Of a stretch of 50,324 nt of DNA, positions 24,977 to 33,438 are shown piece after piece. This stretch comes from Candidatus Poseidoniales archaeon. Its GTDB lineage: Archaea > Thermoplasmatota > Poseidoniia > Poseidoniales > Poseidoniaceae. The notes beneath the pieces are model-generated. The model saw nothing but the letters and a program-made list of their open reading frames with translations, did not search any database and was not told the DNA's origin. Each line of letters starts with the position of its first letter. Position 1 is the stretch's first letter. The position numbers and the translations under genes were made by a program. Location of the stretch: the NCBI GenBank assembly GCA_003602475.1, contig QQSC01000013.1:1-50324 (forward strand), read 5' to 3'.

Positions 24977-25498
24977 ATGCACGTCGTTGTGTTGGCTGGG
25001 GGCCGAAGTACCCGCATGGGAGAGGACAAAGCCCTCATGTTTGACAACGTGAATCGCATTCATGCGATGGTCAACGACCATCTTGGCCTTCCTACCGTCG
25101 TTTTGTGCGGCGGAACCGAACGCCTTTCTCTGTTTGAAGGCGAAGTTTGGCCCGACCCTCAAGGTTGTGAAGGGGTGTTGGATGTTGTCAAGTGGGTGCG
25201 TCGACGCATCAGCGATGACATTCTCATGGTGCCCTGTGACGCGTATAAGTTGAATCATGAAGCCGTAAAATGGCTCTTACAGCACGCCGAGAAAGGGGGG
25301 GTCGCCTTGGACAGTGTTGGTAAGCGACAGCCCACGCTTGCACTCTATCCTAAACGCCTCGTTTTACCGCCCAATGCCAACACTCTGCGCTCCTATACCG
25401 AAGCACTTCCATCGCTTCCTCATCCGACGGACCCCTCGTTGTTCGACAATTTCAATCGTCCAACGGATCTCGAATCACTGAACGGCCATCGGATGTGA
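24977..25498 (+). CDS. mobA: MobA-like nucleotidyltransferase (molybdenum cofactor guanylyltransferase)
   Basis: 173 residues with the MobA signature LAGGRSTRMGEDKAL (residues 6-20), which holds GTP and its phosphates. A PCDAYKL metal-binding Asp segment follows near residue 93, and near the end comes FDNFNRPTDL, matching the usual NINTPEDL. MobA adds GMP to molybdopterin to make the bis-MGD form of the cofactor. It is slightly short for the family (about 190-200). GAGGGAG lies just before the ATG. Its 3' end overlaps purN by 47 bases. A related sugar or cofactor nucleotidyltransferase remains possible. Confidence 0.8.
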   Translation: MHVVVLAGGRSTRMGEDKALMFDNVNRIHAMVNDHLGLPTVVLCGGTERLSLFEGEVWPDPQGCEGVLDVVKWVRRRISDDILMVPCDAYKLNHEAVKWLLQHAEKGGVALDSVGKRQPTLALYPKRLVLPPNANTLRSYTEALPSLPHPTDPSLFDNFNRPTDLESLNGHRM

Positions 25499-26129
25499 GG
25501 GCGATCTCTCCGGCGGCAATTTGGTGAACGATCCTCGGGTAAAGACGGTGCTCTTCCAGTTTGACTCGCTGGCTGAGAAGATGTTCATTGTCTCCTTTGA
25601 GGACGGGAACGGGAGTTTGTGCCAGAACAAGTCCGGTGTCCATTCCGTCATCAACGAGGTGGACCGTGCATCCGGTTACCCCTGCCCTCGCCTCAAGCAC
25701 GTCTCGGTGTGCATGGGCTCCGGGGAACGCTGGAAGTAAGGATGGATGGATGTTCAGAACAGGCCGACCCCAATGTTGTAAAAACCGTGGAGAAAGCAGT
25801 CGCATGTACCCTGACAGAACAACGAGTTCGATGTCATGCGCCCTTAAAGCCTCCAAAAGAACTGCCTCATGGGCCGCTCTTTGCCCTTCTTTGGGGTGGA
25901 TTCGGTGATCCAAAACCAGGGTGGCCAGTCCCTGAGCTTCTGCTTTTCCAATCCCTCGAACGCCTGGATTGTTGCTGATGACGAGGTTGATTGTGTAAAT
26001 TGCCTCTGATTGAGCCTTTTGCTCCTTTGCCAGAGCTTCCATCCCACTACCGGAACCTGAAAGGAGCACAGCACAGCGCAACGGGTCAGCGGCGTTTCCG
26101 CTCCGAAGGCGCAATTGACCGCTGGACAT
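25452..26129 (-). CDS. purN: phosphoribosylglycinamide formyltransferase
   Basis: 225 residues. It transfers a formyl group from 10-formyl-tetrahydrofolate to GAR in the third step of purine synthesis. Key residues are N126 and H128 in NIHPSLLPAFPG and D164 in the VDDGMDTG loop; the SGYMRLLS strand also fits. The early phosphate-binding loop SGSGSGM has Gly where many members have Asn. The length is near normal. A GGAGGGG site lies before the ATG at 26129. It overlaps mobA at the 3' end, and the purH gene lies about 620 bases away on the same strand. Confidence 0.92.
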   Translation of the reverse strand: MSSGQLRLRSGNAADPLRCAVLLSGSGSGMEALAKEQKAQSEAIYTINLVISNNPGVRGIGKAEAQGLATLVLDHRIHPKEGQRAAHEAVLLEALRAHDIELVVLSGYMRLLSPRFLQHWGRPVLNIHPSLLPAFPGAHAHRDVLEARAGVTGCTVHLVDDGMDTGLVLAQTPVPVLKGDNEHLLSQRVKLEEHRLYPRIVHQIAAGEIALTSDGRSVIRDPLDD

Positions 26130-26175
26130 GAAGCCCCCTCCGGGTCTCGGATTTCAAATGTTTTTGAACAACCAA

Positions 26176-26185
26176 GGGTTATAGG
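26176..26185 (+). promoter_or_regulatory. TATA-like box for the DUF454 gene
   Basis: GGGTTATAGG is centred about 26 bases before the GTG start at 26207; no ribosome site lies between, which suits a leaderless transcript. Confidence 0.45.
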
Positions 26186-26206
26186 AACCCCCTTTGTGGG
26201 CGAATT

Positions 26207-26776
26207 GTGACTGAGAACGTAAGCGAGGGCGCTGACTCGGTGCGTTCCCGTTTGGAGGTGGCGAGAGACCTCGCCGCTCACTACCAAAGCCTCAGCGATG
26301 CACAAGTCGTGGAGGCCGTTCTCGCCGACCACAAGCCAAGCGCCAATCCCATCGTGCGTACGGCTTGGGTTGTCGCCGGTAGCCTCTTTGTGGTGTTTGC
26401 TGGGATTGGGCTTTTGTTGCCGGGATGGCCGACCACCTCTTGGCTGGTCGCCGCCGCCTATGCGTACGGTCGGTCTTCGCAACGCCTGTTCAAATGGCTG
26501 CTGACCAATCGGTTTTTCGGGGAATTGTTGCTGAATTACTACCGTTCCGGTAGAGCCCTTCCTCTCCATTCAAAAATCGTCATCTGTGGCTTGATTGGCC
26601 TTGTATCCGCCGTGTCCATTGTATGGATCACGCGGTTGGGCGACCCTGGTTTCGGCCAAACCACCATTGCCTTGGTGGCGATTGTTGGTATCTGGTGGGT
26701 GGGTTGGCGGGTGCCGTCCACCTCGTTGGTGAGCCCTGAAGCGGCGTTCAATGACGGAACAGTCGGTGTCCCGTGA
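26207..26776 (+). CDS. DUF454 / YbaN-type membrane protein
   Basis: 189 residues with a GTG start. A soluble N-terminal stretch of ~50 residues precedes the DUF454 core: a hydrophobic helix with GIGLLLPGWPTTSWLVAAAYAYGRSS, then RLFKWLLTNRFFGELL, matching the family's LPxLPTxPFLLLA and S-x-R-hydrophobic-x-x-W-L patterns. Two more hydrophobic helices close the protein. The function of the family is unknown. It overlaps the convergent purH gene by 29 bases. The N-terminal extension is longer than in YbaN. Confidence 0.8.
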   Translation: MTENVSEGADSVRSRLEVARDLAAHYQSLSDAQVVEAVLADHKPSANPIVRTAWVVAGSLFVVFAGIGLLLPGWPTTSWLVAAAYAYGRSSQRLFKWLLTNRFFGELLLNYYRSGRALPLHSKIVICGLIGLVSAVSIVWITRLGDPGFGQTTIALVAIVGIWWVGWRVPSTSLVSPEAAFNDGTVGVP

Positions 26777-28388
26777 ACACCATCGTCATGCCTCTTGCGT
26801 TGGCCTCGTCAATGACCTCTTGATCCCGAATTGAGCCGCCCGGCTGAACGACGGCGCCTGCACCCGCCTCGGCAGCTTGCTCTATGCCGTCTTTGAACGG
26901 GAAAAACGCATCCGAGGCCAACACCGAGCCTTGGGCTCGTTCGCCGGCTCGACGAGCAGCGATACGCACCGCTTCTACTCTGCTGGTTTGACCTGGCCCG
27001 ATCCCGACCGTGGCCGTTCCTTGAACCAAAACGATGGCGTTGGATTTCACCTGTTCACAGACCCGTACGGCGAATTTCATGCTCGCAATCTCTTCAGCCG
27101 TTGCTTCTCGTTCGGTGACGGTTTTGGCTTGAGACCAATCAATGATGGGCGGTTCTTCGGTCTGAACCAACAAACCGCCTTCAATTGGTTTCTGAACAAG
27201 GATTCGTTCCAGAGGAGCCAAGCGATCGTTTGGGGAGTCGATGGTCAACAGTCGACGTTTGTCTTTAGCGGTAAGAAGTTGATGCGCTTCCGGGGTAAAT
27301 GCTGGCGCCATCATCACCTCAACGAACAACGTCCCAACCGCTTCGGCGGTTTCTGCCTCAACGGTTTCGTTGAAACAGATGATGGATCCGAACGCCGATT
27401 CTGGGTCGCTGGCTAAAGCCGCCTCAAACGCTTCTTTCTGTGTGGCGCCGAGGGCGGCACCACAAGGGTTGTTGTGTTTGACAATCACGCAGGCGTGCGG
27501 CGTCTCTGGCCATTCATCAGTTGACAACGAGCGACAGAGACGCAAGGTTGCATCTGCATCCGTGTAGTTGTTGTACGACATCGCCTTGCCACCTTCGACC
27601 TTCGCTGTAACCAAGGTTGTATGGCCGGCTAGATTGGCTGGAGAGGTGTAGAGAGCCGCTGCTTGGTGAGCGTTTTCGCCGTAACGCAGAGGCTGACGGT
27701 TGGTGTAGCCCGATAGCACTTGGCTGGGCAGGTACGGTTGTTGATTTGCTGCTCCTTTGTGTGCTGTGGGATTGCCCACGTACCGCTTGTGCAGTTCGTT
27801 GGCAATGATGGAATCGTACATGGCGGTGTGCTCAAACGCCTCAAGGGCCAACGAGCGCCGCAAGTTCATGTCCACGCCATTGACGTTCTCAGCTTCTTTC
27901 AGAGCCCCAACGATACCGTGGTAGCGGTCCGGGTTTGTCGCCACCAGAACATGGCGGTGATTTTTGGCCGCTGCTCGAACCATCGTTGGGCCTCCAATAT
28001 CAACCATCTCAAGGAGAGCGTCGTCATCCAGAGGTGGGTGTTGAAGGGTAGCGTCAGCAAACGGATAGAGATTGCAAACCACCAAAGCGATGCGCCCGTA
28101 TCCCAATCTCTCCAACTCTTCAACGTCTTTTTCAAGGTGCAAGCGGGCCAACAACGAGCCGTGTATTGCGGGATGCAACGACTTGACTCTCCCGTCAAAA
28201 ACCTCTGCATGTTGGGTGACGTCCGACACGGAACGAACGGTGAGGCCTGCTTCTGTGAGAACGCGTGCCGTTCCACCCGTAGAAATCAACTCAAATCCAA
28301 GGCTGGACAATTCGGTTGCCAATTCAACGATACCTGTTTTGTCCCAAACACTCAGCAGGGCTCGGGGAGACGGATTTGCGTCGCTCAT
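26748..28388 (-). CDS. purH: bifunctional AICAR formyltransferase / IMP cyclohydrolase
   Basis: 546 residues, normal for the fused enzyme that does the last two steps to IMP. The N-terminal cyclohydrolase domain starts ALLSVWDKTGIVELA and holds the STGGTARVL and DGRVKSLHPAIHG motifs. The C-terminal formyltransferase has VKHNNPCGAA and a late SDAFFPFKDGIEQAAEAG segment. This fused, folate-dependent form is typical of bacteria; many archaea use PurP and PurO instead. Purine synthesis here thus seems folate-based, in line with purN nearby. A TATA-like GATGAATAGG sits about 28 bases before the ATG. Confidence 0.95.
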   Translation of the reverse strand: MSDANPSPRALLSVWDKTGIVELATELSSLGFELISTGGTARVLTEAGLTVRSVSDVTQHAEVFDGRVKSLHPAIHGSLLARLHLEKDVEELERLGYGRIALVVCNLYPFADATLQHPPLDDDALLEMVDIGGPTMVRAAAKNHRHVLVATNPDRYHGIVGALKEAENVNGVDMNLRRSLALEAFEHTAMYDSIIANELHKRYVGNPTAHKGAANQQPYLPSQVLSGYTNRQPLRYGENAHQAAALYTSPANLAGHTTLVTAKVEGGKAMSYNNYTDADATLRLCRSLSTDEWPETPHACVIVKHNNPCGAALGATQKEAFEAALASDPESAFGSIICFNETVEAETAEAVGTLFVEVMMAPAFTPEAHQLLTAKDKRRLLTIDSPNDRLAPLERILVQKPIEGGLLVQTEEPPIIDWSQAKTVTEREATAEEIASMKFAVRVCEQVKSNAIVLVQGTATVGIGPGQTSRVEAVRIAARRAGERAQGSVLASDAFFPFKDGIEQAAEAGAGAVVQPGGSIRDQEVIDEANARGMTMVFTGHRLFRH

Positions 28389-28411
28389 GCGGTTGACCCG
28401 TTATCGTAGTT

Positions 28412-28421
28412 CCCCTATTCA
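28412..28421 (-). promoter_or_regulatory. TATA-like box for purH
   Basis: GATGAATAGG on the minus strand, about 28 bases before the ATG at 28388, between the chaperonin stop and the purH start. Confidence 0.35.
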
Positions 28422-28457
28422 TCTTCTTTCAACATAGCGATGGGTGCTGTTGAGAAC

Positions 28458-30038
28458 TCAGTCCCCGCGCGCAGAGATGACTTGGTCGACTCGAAGAAGG
28501 CCGCACGCCGTTTCACACGCCAATTCCAAGCCGTGAGCCAAGGTTTCCGCTGGCATCCATACGTCAGCCATCGACACAACTTGTCCCGTTCTTCCTACCC
28601 CGTTGTCCGACGATTGGTTGCGATGTGCTGCACGCAGTGCCAAAAGCGTGTCAAGTCGGTCGACTCCAGCATTGTGAGCCAGTGTCGAAGGAACCACTTC
28701 CAACGCCCTAGCGAACGCTTCCATAGCGAGTCGTTCCCGTCCGGCTTGTTGTTCCGCTGCTTCCTTGATGGCCAGTGAAGCCACCATGTGAAAGGCGCCA
28801 CCGCCGTGAACGGCAAGATTTGTTGTTGCAGCGACGGTTACTGAACGAAGAGCGTCGTGCAGGCCCCGAATGGTTTCCTCAACGGCAACGCCGTCTCCAC
28901 CGCCTACGTCAAGGGTCGCGAGACCCGTTTGCTCCCCCACTTCAAGACGTACGCGTTCTCGTCGGCCGTCCATGTCTTCAGAGGTTTCAACCACCAAGCG
29001 ATCGCAATGACCCAAATCGGCGTGCTCAAGGTCGTCCAGGTGGTCGCACAGATGGGCTCCAGTGGCCCTTGAAATATCGTCGACCACCGGGCGCTCCAAG
29101 GCTCCCATCACAAAGCAACCGTTGTCAGCAAGAGCATGTATCACGGCAGGATCAATGGCCTCTGCACAAAATACAGCCGTGGCTCCCGATTGAAGGATGC
29201 TGTCCACCTTTGCAGCAAGGGAGGCCTCGTTGGCACGAATAAACGCCAGCCATTGCTCGGTTGACTCAACCTCGACCTCGGCCTCTCGAGTGGTTGTTTC
29301 GACTTCCAGAGGACAAGTGAGTACCAAGACCTTGGGTGAATCAATTGAGCGTGGGAGTCGGTCCAACACCAAGGCGGTGTTGAGGAGCATTCCACGTACC
29401 AACACCGTGTCGTGAATGCTGCCGTAGGTTCGCTTGGTCATTCGAACATCTTCATAGTTGACGGTCCCATCGTTTTGGGTCACGGCCTTCACGGCCTGCA
29501 CAACGACCCTTGCTAGGCCATCATCTGCAACATCAGCGGTGGTTCCGGCCATTGAGGCTTGTGCAATAGCCACCATGGTCGCCTCGTCGACGGGAGCAGT
29601 GGAACCACCAAGATGGTCAAGTGTGATGGAAAGAGCTCGCTGATATCCGTCAACCAGCACCAGCGGATGAAGCCCACGTTCCAGAAGACGTCCTGCTTCA
29701 CGCATCAGTTCTCCTGCAACAAGAACGCATCCAGTAACGCCGTCACCACAAGCTTGTTCCTGGGCTTCAGCCAGTTGAACGAAGGCTTTGGCGGCCGGGT
29801 GTTTGACCAGCAATTCTGCAATGATCTTGGCGCCATCGTTGGTAACTGCGGTTTCACCGTTGGATTTGTAGAGCATTTTGTCGAGGCCTTGGGGGCCGAA
29901 GGTGCCCTGCATGAGGTTTCCAAACGCTACGGCGGCCGTGACGAGTTTTTGTGTGACGCCCACGCCGCTGGTGACGGTCGTCGTCGGTCGAACAATGGCC
30001 ACGGGTGCGCGTCCACTTCCATCGTTGGCGTTCGCCAT
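28458..30038 (-). CDS. divergent group II chaperonin (thermosome-like) subunit
   Basis: 526 residues of the CCT/thermosome family, ATP-driven folding rings in the cytosol. Recognisable are GTFGPQGLDKML, TNDGAKI, the nucleotide loop GDGVTGCVLVAGEL (usually GDGTTTxVVLAGEL), the hydrolytic Asp in HDALRS, HGGGAFHM (usually PGGGAxE) and STLAHNAGVDRLDTL. The ATPase Asp residues are kept, yet several motifs are altered and the usual GGM-type C-terminal tail is missing (ends in ISARGD). The ATG at 30038 has AGGTGATG just before it; a TTG one codon earlier is less likely. It follows the 692-residue gene by 48 bases. Confidence 0.88.
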   Translation of the reverse strand: MANANDGSGRAPVAIVRPTTTVTSGVGVTQKLVTAAVAFGNLMQGTFGPQGLDKMLYKSNGETAVTNDGAKIIAELLVKHPAAKAFVQLAEAQEQACGDGVTGCVLVAGELMREAGRLLERGLHPLVLVDGYQRALSITLDHLGGSTAPVDEATMVAIAQASMAGTTADVADDGLARVVVQAVKAVTQNDGTVNYEDVRMTKRTYGSIHDTVLVRGMLLNTALVLDRLPRSIDSPKVLVLTCPLEVETTTREAEVEVESTEQWLAFIRANEASLAAKVDSILQSGATAVFCAEAIDPAVIHALADNGCFVMGALERPVVDDISRATGAHLCDHLDDLEHADLGHCDRLVVETSEDMDGRRERVRLEVGEQTGLATLDVGGGDGVAVEETIRGLHDALRSVTVAATTNLAVHGGGAFHMVASLAIKEAAEQQAGRERLAMEAFARALEVVPSTLAHNAGVDRLDTLLALRAAHRNQSSDNGVGRTGQVVSMADVWMPAETLAHGLELACETACGLLRVDQVISARGD

Positions 30039-30086
30039 CAAGCATCACCTGAGGTGCCCAACACTTGAACCCGTTGTCGTGGGCAA

Positions 30087-32165
30087 TCACTTTTTCTTGG
30101 CCGATGAGCGACTGGCTGGGGCTTTCTTAGCGTATTTCCCGAGCTTGTGCTTCTTCTGGGCTTCGTTGTTGGACCAGTGGTAGGCAAGTTTCAGCAAGTT
30201 GAGGTAATGCTCGTTGCCGTCCTTGACCATGCGGTCGTGAAGGACGTTGTTCGACATGAACACGTCGCCCCAGAGTTGAGCGGCGGTGCCTTGGTCCCCT
30301 TTGGGCATGTCAAACACTTCTTCGATGGTGGGCTCAAGGTAAGCCTTCCATACACGAGCAGGGTTCACGGCCATGGTGACTTCGACGACGATTTCGTTCT
30401 CACGAATGCCCGTTCCGGTTTGCCATGTGTCGGCTCCCAAGTCGGCCAGGAACGGCAGACAGAGGTCTTGAATGGACAACGAAGTCATGGCGTCAGCGTT
30501 TGTTAGCGAAGCATAGGCTTCTCGCATGCGGCCACGGTCGGCACCGCGAGCCGATGTTTGGTAACGCAGCTTGTCGATGGATGTGGGCACGAGGAAACGC
30601 ACGTCGGTGTAGTAAACCAGTGGGTTGTCGTCAGGCGAGTTGAAGATGTGCTCGAAGGGTGCAGCACCTGCAGATTCTCCAAGAATATCCATTGGGTAAA
30701 CGGTCTTCAGAGCGTTGGTAGCAACGGATTGGATGACACGGCGCATCAATCGCTCTGGAGCGGCTGAAACATCGTTGTAAGTGTCGAGGTATTCCTGCAT
30801 GTTAAGGATGTCATAGCCACGTACGGAAAGGATGGAATGGACGTTGGGTCCAATGACCTTCTCTCCGTCGATTTCGGCTTGGCTGATCCAGCGGGCACCA
30901 CGAGCAACATCGCTTGCTGCAACGAGGTCAGCGTATGCTTTGAATCGGCGAGTTACACGGTTCATGAAGTCCGCTTGGTCGAGTTTGGTGAACACGGTTG
31001 CTCCGTAGTTGGATTTCAATGCGTGGTCGGCGACTTGGCTGGCGTTGGCGCAGGTGAGGAGGTTGCCTTGATCTGCTGGGTAGAGAATCAGACGGCGGCG
31101 CTTGGATGCGCCACCGAGGGTGCCGATGTTGGGGTCGGTGAGCACGTACCCGAGAGTCGCACAAACTTCGAACAATCGGCTGTACTTGTCCTCGTCGCTG
31201 GAGTTTGATATCCATTCGTCAAGACCGGGCTCAATGCAGTGGAATTCAAGAGGGACCATTTCCGAACCTGCACCGAATGCCTGGCGGACTGTGGAGGAAC
31301 TCATCATGCCCATCATGGTGTAGAGTGAGGTTTTTCCAGTGGTCATGAACACATCGGAAATCCCTTCTTCGCCGAAGGATGCTCGACGGTCAGGCAGGTT
31401 GACAAGGAGATTGAAGGCCGTAGCCGTCTCTCGGTTTCCATTAACTGCGGGCCAAATCCATGTCCCGGGTTTGGTCATGAGGTATCCCGAGGCGTCCTTT
31501 CCGAATCCTGCAGGAGAGTACCGTTGCCAGCCGAGACGGTTGTTGAACGACACGTTGCGGTGCATCAACGACGGGTAGTAGACGCGGTCAAGCGGGTCGG
31601 AGTCCGGGACAACACCGCGGTGGCCAAGGCCCCACAGGATGGTTTCCCACTCTGCAAATTCGCTGTTTTCTGTGCCCAAAAAGATGTGATTCTCATTGCG
31701 TTTATCGCCTTCAAGTATGGCTCCACCCAACCGGTCTTCGTCTCCAGTGGAGCAGAAAAAGAAGGTCTGGGTTGTGAACAACTGCTTCGGCGTCCACATG
31801 TTGGCGTTGATGATGGTCTTCTGCTTGAGGAAATCTGCAACGTTTTCGATCCGGCGTTCAAATTTGAATCGGTCGGAGTCAATCCAGCTTGATCCCAAGA
31901 TGATGTTGGTGTTGAGGAGTTTTGCTTCGGCTGGCCCGATGTACCGAGTGCGGGCGTCGGCGAGGGAGTGGTCGGAGGCTGGGATTTCTTCCCAGGGCCC
32001 CTTTCGTGGAATGTATGACATGAATGTCTCTGCGTCAAACTTGTCGGTCTGAGCTTCCGAAACAACGGCCTCAACCTGATCCATGAGTTTGACATACGTC
32101 TCCGTTGGTTGAGTCCGTCCAGTTTCTTCGAACTGGCGATTTGATACACTACGATGTTCCCACAT
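30087..32165 (-). CDS. unknown 692-residue protein
   Basis: I do not recognise a family. It is a soluble, mixed alpha/beta protein rich in aromatic residues, Asn and Met, without signal peptide or membrane helix. It ends in a basic Lys/Ser/Ala tail (KLGKYAKKAPASRSSAKKK). A TTGKTS segment near residue 275 lacks the upstream Gly of a Walker A motif. The size, the even spread of sequence complexity and a strong ribosome site (GAGGTGA) that overlaps the stop of the preceding membrane coiled-coil gene argue for an abundant, real product. The chaperonin gene follows 48 bases later. It might be a large structural or scaffold protein, but this is speculation. Confidence 0.8.
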   Translation of the reverse strand: MWEHRSVSNRQFEETGRTQPTETYVKLMDQVEAVVSEAQTDKFDAETFMSYIPRKGPWEEIPASDHSLADARTRYIGPAEAKLLNTNIILGSSWIDSDRFKFERRIENVADFLKQKTIINANMWTPKQLFTTQTFFFCSTGDEDRLGGAILEGDKRNENHIFLGTENSEFAEWETILWGLGHRGVVPDSDPLDRVYYPSLMHRNVSFNNRLGWQRYSPAGFGKDASGYLMTKPGTWIWPAVNGNRETATAFNLLVNLPDRRASFGEEGISDVFMTTGKTSLYTMMGMMSSSTVRQAFGAGSEMVPLEFHCIEPGLDEWISNSSDEDKYSRLFEVCATLGYVLTDPNIGTLGGASKRRRLILYPADQGNLLTCANASQVADHALKSNYGATVFTKLDQADFMNRVTRRFKAYADLVAASDVARGARWISQAEIDGEKVIGPNVHSILSVRGYDILNMQEYLDTYNDVSAAPERLMRRVIQSVATNALKTVYPMDILGESAGAAPFEHIFNSPDDNPLVYYTDVRFLVPTSIDKLRYQTSARGADRGRMREAYASLTNADAMTSLSIQDLCLPFLADLGADTWQTGTGIRENEIVVEVTMAVNPARVWKAYLEPTIEEVFDMPKGDQGTAAQLWGDVFMSNNVLHDRMVKDGNEHYLNLLKLAYHWSNNEAQKKHKLGKYAKKAPASRSSAKKK

Positions 32166-32170
32166 TTATT

Positions 32171-32178
32171 TCACCTCA
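32171..32178 (-). promoter_or_regulatory. ribosome binding site fused to upstream stop codon (TGAGGTGA)
   Basis: The TGA stop of the membrane coiled-coil gene forms the first three bases of TGAGGTGA, the ribosome site of the 692-residue gene, five bases before its ATG. A ribosome ending on the first gene is thus placed to start the second. The same arrangement occurs between pfdA and ftsY. Confidence 0.75.
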
Positions 32179-33342
32179 GAATTTTCTTCCTTTGCTGGAG
32201 GATTGCTCCTCTTTTTGCTCCTCAACGACGCTAGCGCCATCCTCGGATGGTTGGTCGGCTGATTCGTTTTCTTTTGAGTCTTCGCCTTGTTTCTCGGCTG
32301 GTGTCCTGCGCGCCTCCATTGGCGGCGCAGATACCGGTTCAGGGGTGGCTGGGGGAGCTTCTTCAACTTCCTCGACAGCAGGTTCGGCGGCTTCCTGTGC
32401 CACGGGTTCTTCCACAGCGGGTTCTTCCACAGTAGTTTCTTCCACAGCAGGTTCTTCCACAGTGGTTTCTTCCTCGGTGGTTTCTTCCTCGGCGAGTTCT
32501 TGCTCAACAGGTGCCTCAGAACCGTCGAGCATCTCGACGATGGCATCCTCGGCTGTTTCCCTTGCGATTTCACTCGCAGCTGTTGTGGCTGCTTCCGCTG
32601 CGGCGATACTGGCCGCTTCCGCTGCGGCTTCTGCCGCTACTGCGGCTGCCTCTGATGCGTCGGCCGCAGCGGCTTCTGCGGCGGCCTGGGTTGCAGCTGT
32701 TGCTGCTGCTGCAGCCGCTTTTTCGGCCTTAGCGATGATTTCGTCGTCTCGAACTTGAGCGTTCATGGCCTGCTCCATAATGAGTGTGGCCGTGGTGCGC
32801 ATGGATGCGTCCACGATAGGAGCGCCCTGGTAGATGTATTGAACGCCCAGTCCAATCAAGCCTGCAACAGCTCCTGAGGCGATGACCCAGCCGGCGTTGT
32901 TGCGTTGAAGATCTGCTTCGTCCACGTTCGTGGCGATACCGGTTTCAATCAATGAAATTCCTTGCAACCCATGCACCCATGTGTTTGAAATGACTTCAAG
33001 CACGGCCCAAATTGCGTACAGCACCATCAGCCAGGATGCGGCGTTAAGCCATGCTCGGTTCCCCAGCACGAAGGCGGCGATTCCTGATGCCTCTGGCGTA
33101 TGGTTGGGTGAATGGTGGGCGGGTGGTTCTTCGGTAGGCTCGGGTGTTGCTTCCGGCTCTTGTGTTGAAGTGGACTCGTTTGAGTGCTCAACTGAGGGCG
33201 CGGAATCGGTGGATTCCGCCGGTGATGAATCGGTGGATTCTGCTGGCGCTTTGTTCAACCATTCGCCGTCATCGGCCACGGTTTCTTCTACCACAACATT
33301 GCTGTTTTCTGCTTCTGATTCAGCCAACTCATCATCCCCCAT
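32176..33342 (-). CDS. membrane protein with Ala-rich coiled coil and acidic repeat tail, 388 aa
   Basis: The N-terminal ~90 residues are acidic, Ser/Glu/Pro-rich and likely disordered. Two hydrophobic segments follow (SWLMVLYAIWAVLEVI and WVIASGAVAGLIGLGV). Then comes a long Ala/Glu helix (about residues 195-265, with runs such as EAAAEAASIAAAEAA). The tail has repeats of EETTVEEPAV type, visible at DNA level near 32405-32500, and is acidic to the end, which closes with SSKGRKF. The ATG at 33342 is favoured by AGAGGTTG upstream. It may fix the 692-residue protein to the membrane, as the two genes are coupled. No family recognised. Confidence 0.75.
   Translation of the reverse strand: MGDDELAESEAENSNVVVEETVADDGEWLNKAPAESTDSSPAESTDSAPSVEHSNESTSTQEPEATPEPTEEPPAHHSPNHTPEASGIAAFVLGNRAWLNAASWLMVLYAIWAVLEVISNTWVHGLQGISLIETGIATNVDEADLQRNNAGWVIASGAVAGLIGLGVQYIYQGAPIVDASMRTTATLIMEQAMNAQVRDDEIIAKAEKAAAAAATAATQAAAEAAAADASEAAAVAAEAAAEAASIAAAEAATTAASEIARETAEDAIVEMLDGSEAPVEQELAEEETTEEETTVEEPAVEETTVEEPAVEEPVAQEAAEPAVEEVEEAPPATPEPVSAPPMEARRTPAEKQGEDSKENESADQPSEDGASVVEEQKEEQSSSKGRKF
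32405..32500 (-). repeat. imperfect tandem repeat in coding DNA
   Basis: About five units of 18 bases (core TCTTCCACAG on the plus strand) code for alternating EEPAV and EETTV blocks in the tail of the 388-residue membrane protein. Likely to vary in copy number between strains. Confidence 0.6.
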
Positions 33343-33377
33343 GAGCACAACCTCTTGTCTAATGGCCAACACATTAT

Positions 33378-33386
33378 CATTTAAAG
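33378..33386 (-). promoter_or_regulatory. TATA-like box for the 388-aa membrane protein / 692-aa / chaperonin run
   Basis: CTTTAAATG on the minus strand, about 40 bases before the ATG at 33342, leaving room for a short leader with the AGAGGTTG ribosome site. It lies in the 96-base gap after the ATPase gene and suggests a separate transcript for the run. Confidence 0.5.
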
Positions 33387-33438
33387 ATACTCCAGCAAAG
33401 CAAGCTCGGCCGGCCTGTTCAATGCACGTTGGAGGCTT

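Noticed and set aside
27720-28409. 229-residue plus-strand frame opposite purH
   Set aside because: PurH is certain on the minus strand and the antisense product has no recognisable pattern.
30960-31360. Walker A-like TTGKTS in the 692-residue protein
   Set aside because: The upstream Gly of GxxxxGK[ST] is missing and no Walker B partner is visible, so no ATPase claim is made.
32105-32758. 217-residue Ser/Ala-rich plus-strand frame
   Set aside because: Produced by reading the Ala/Glu repeat DNA of the 388-residue membrane protein backwards.
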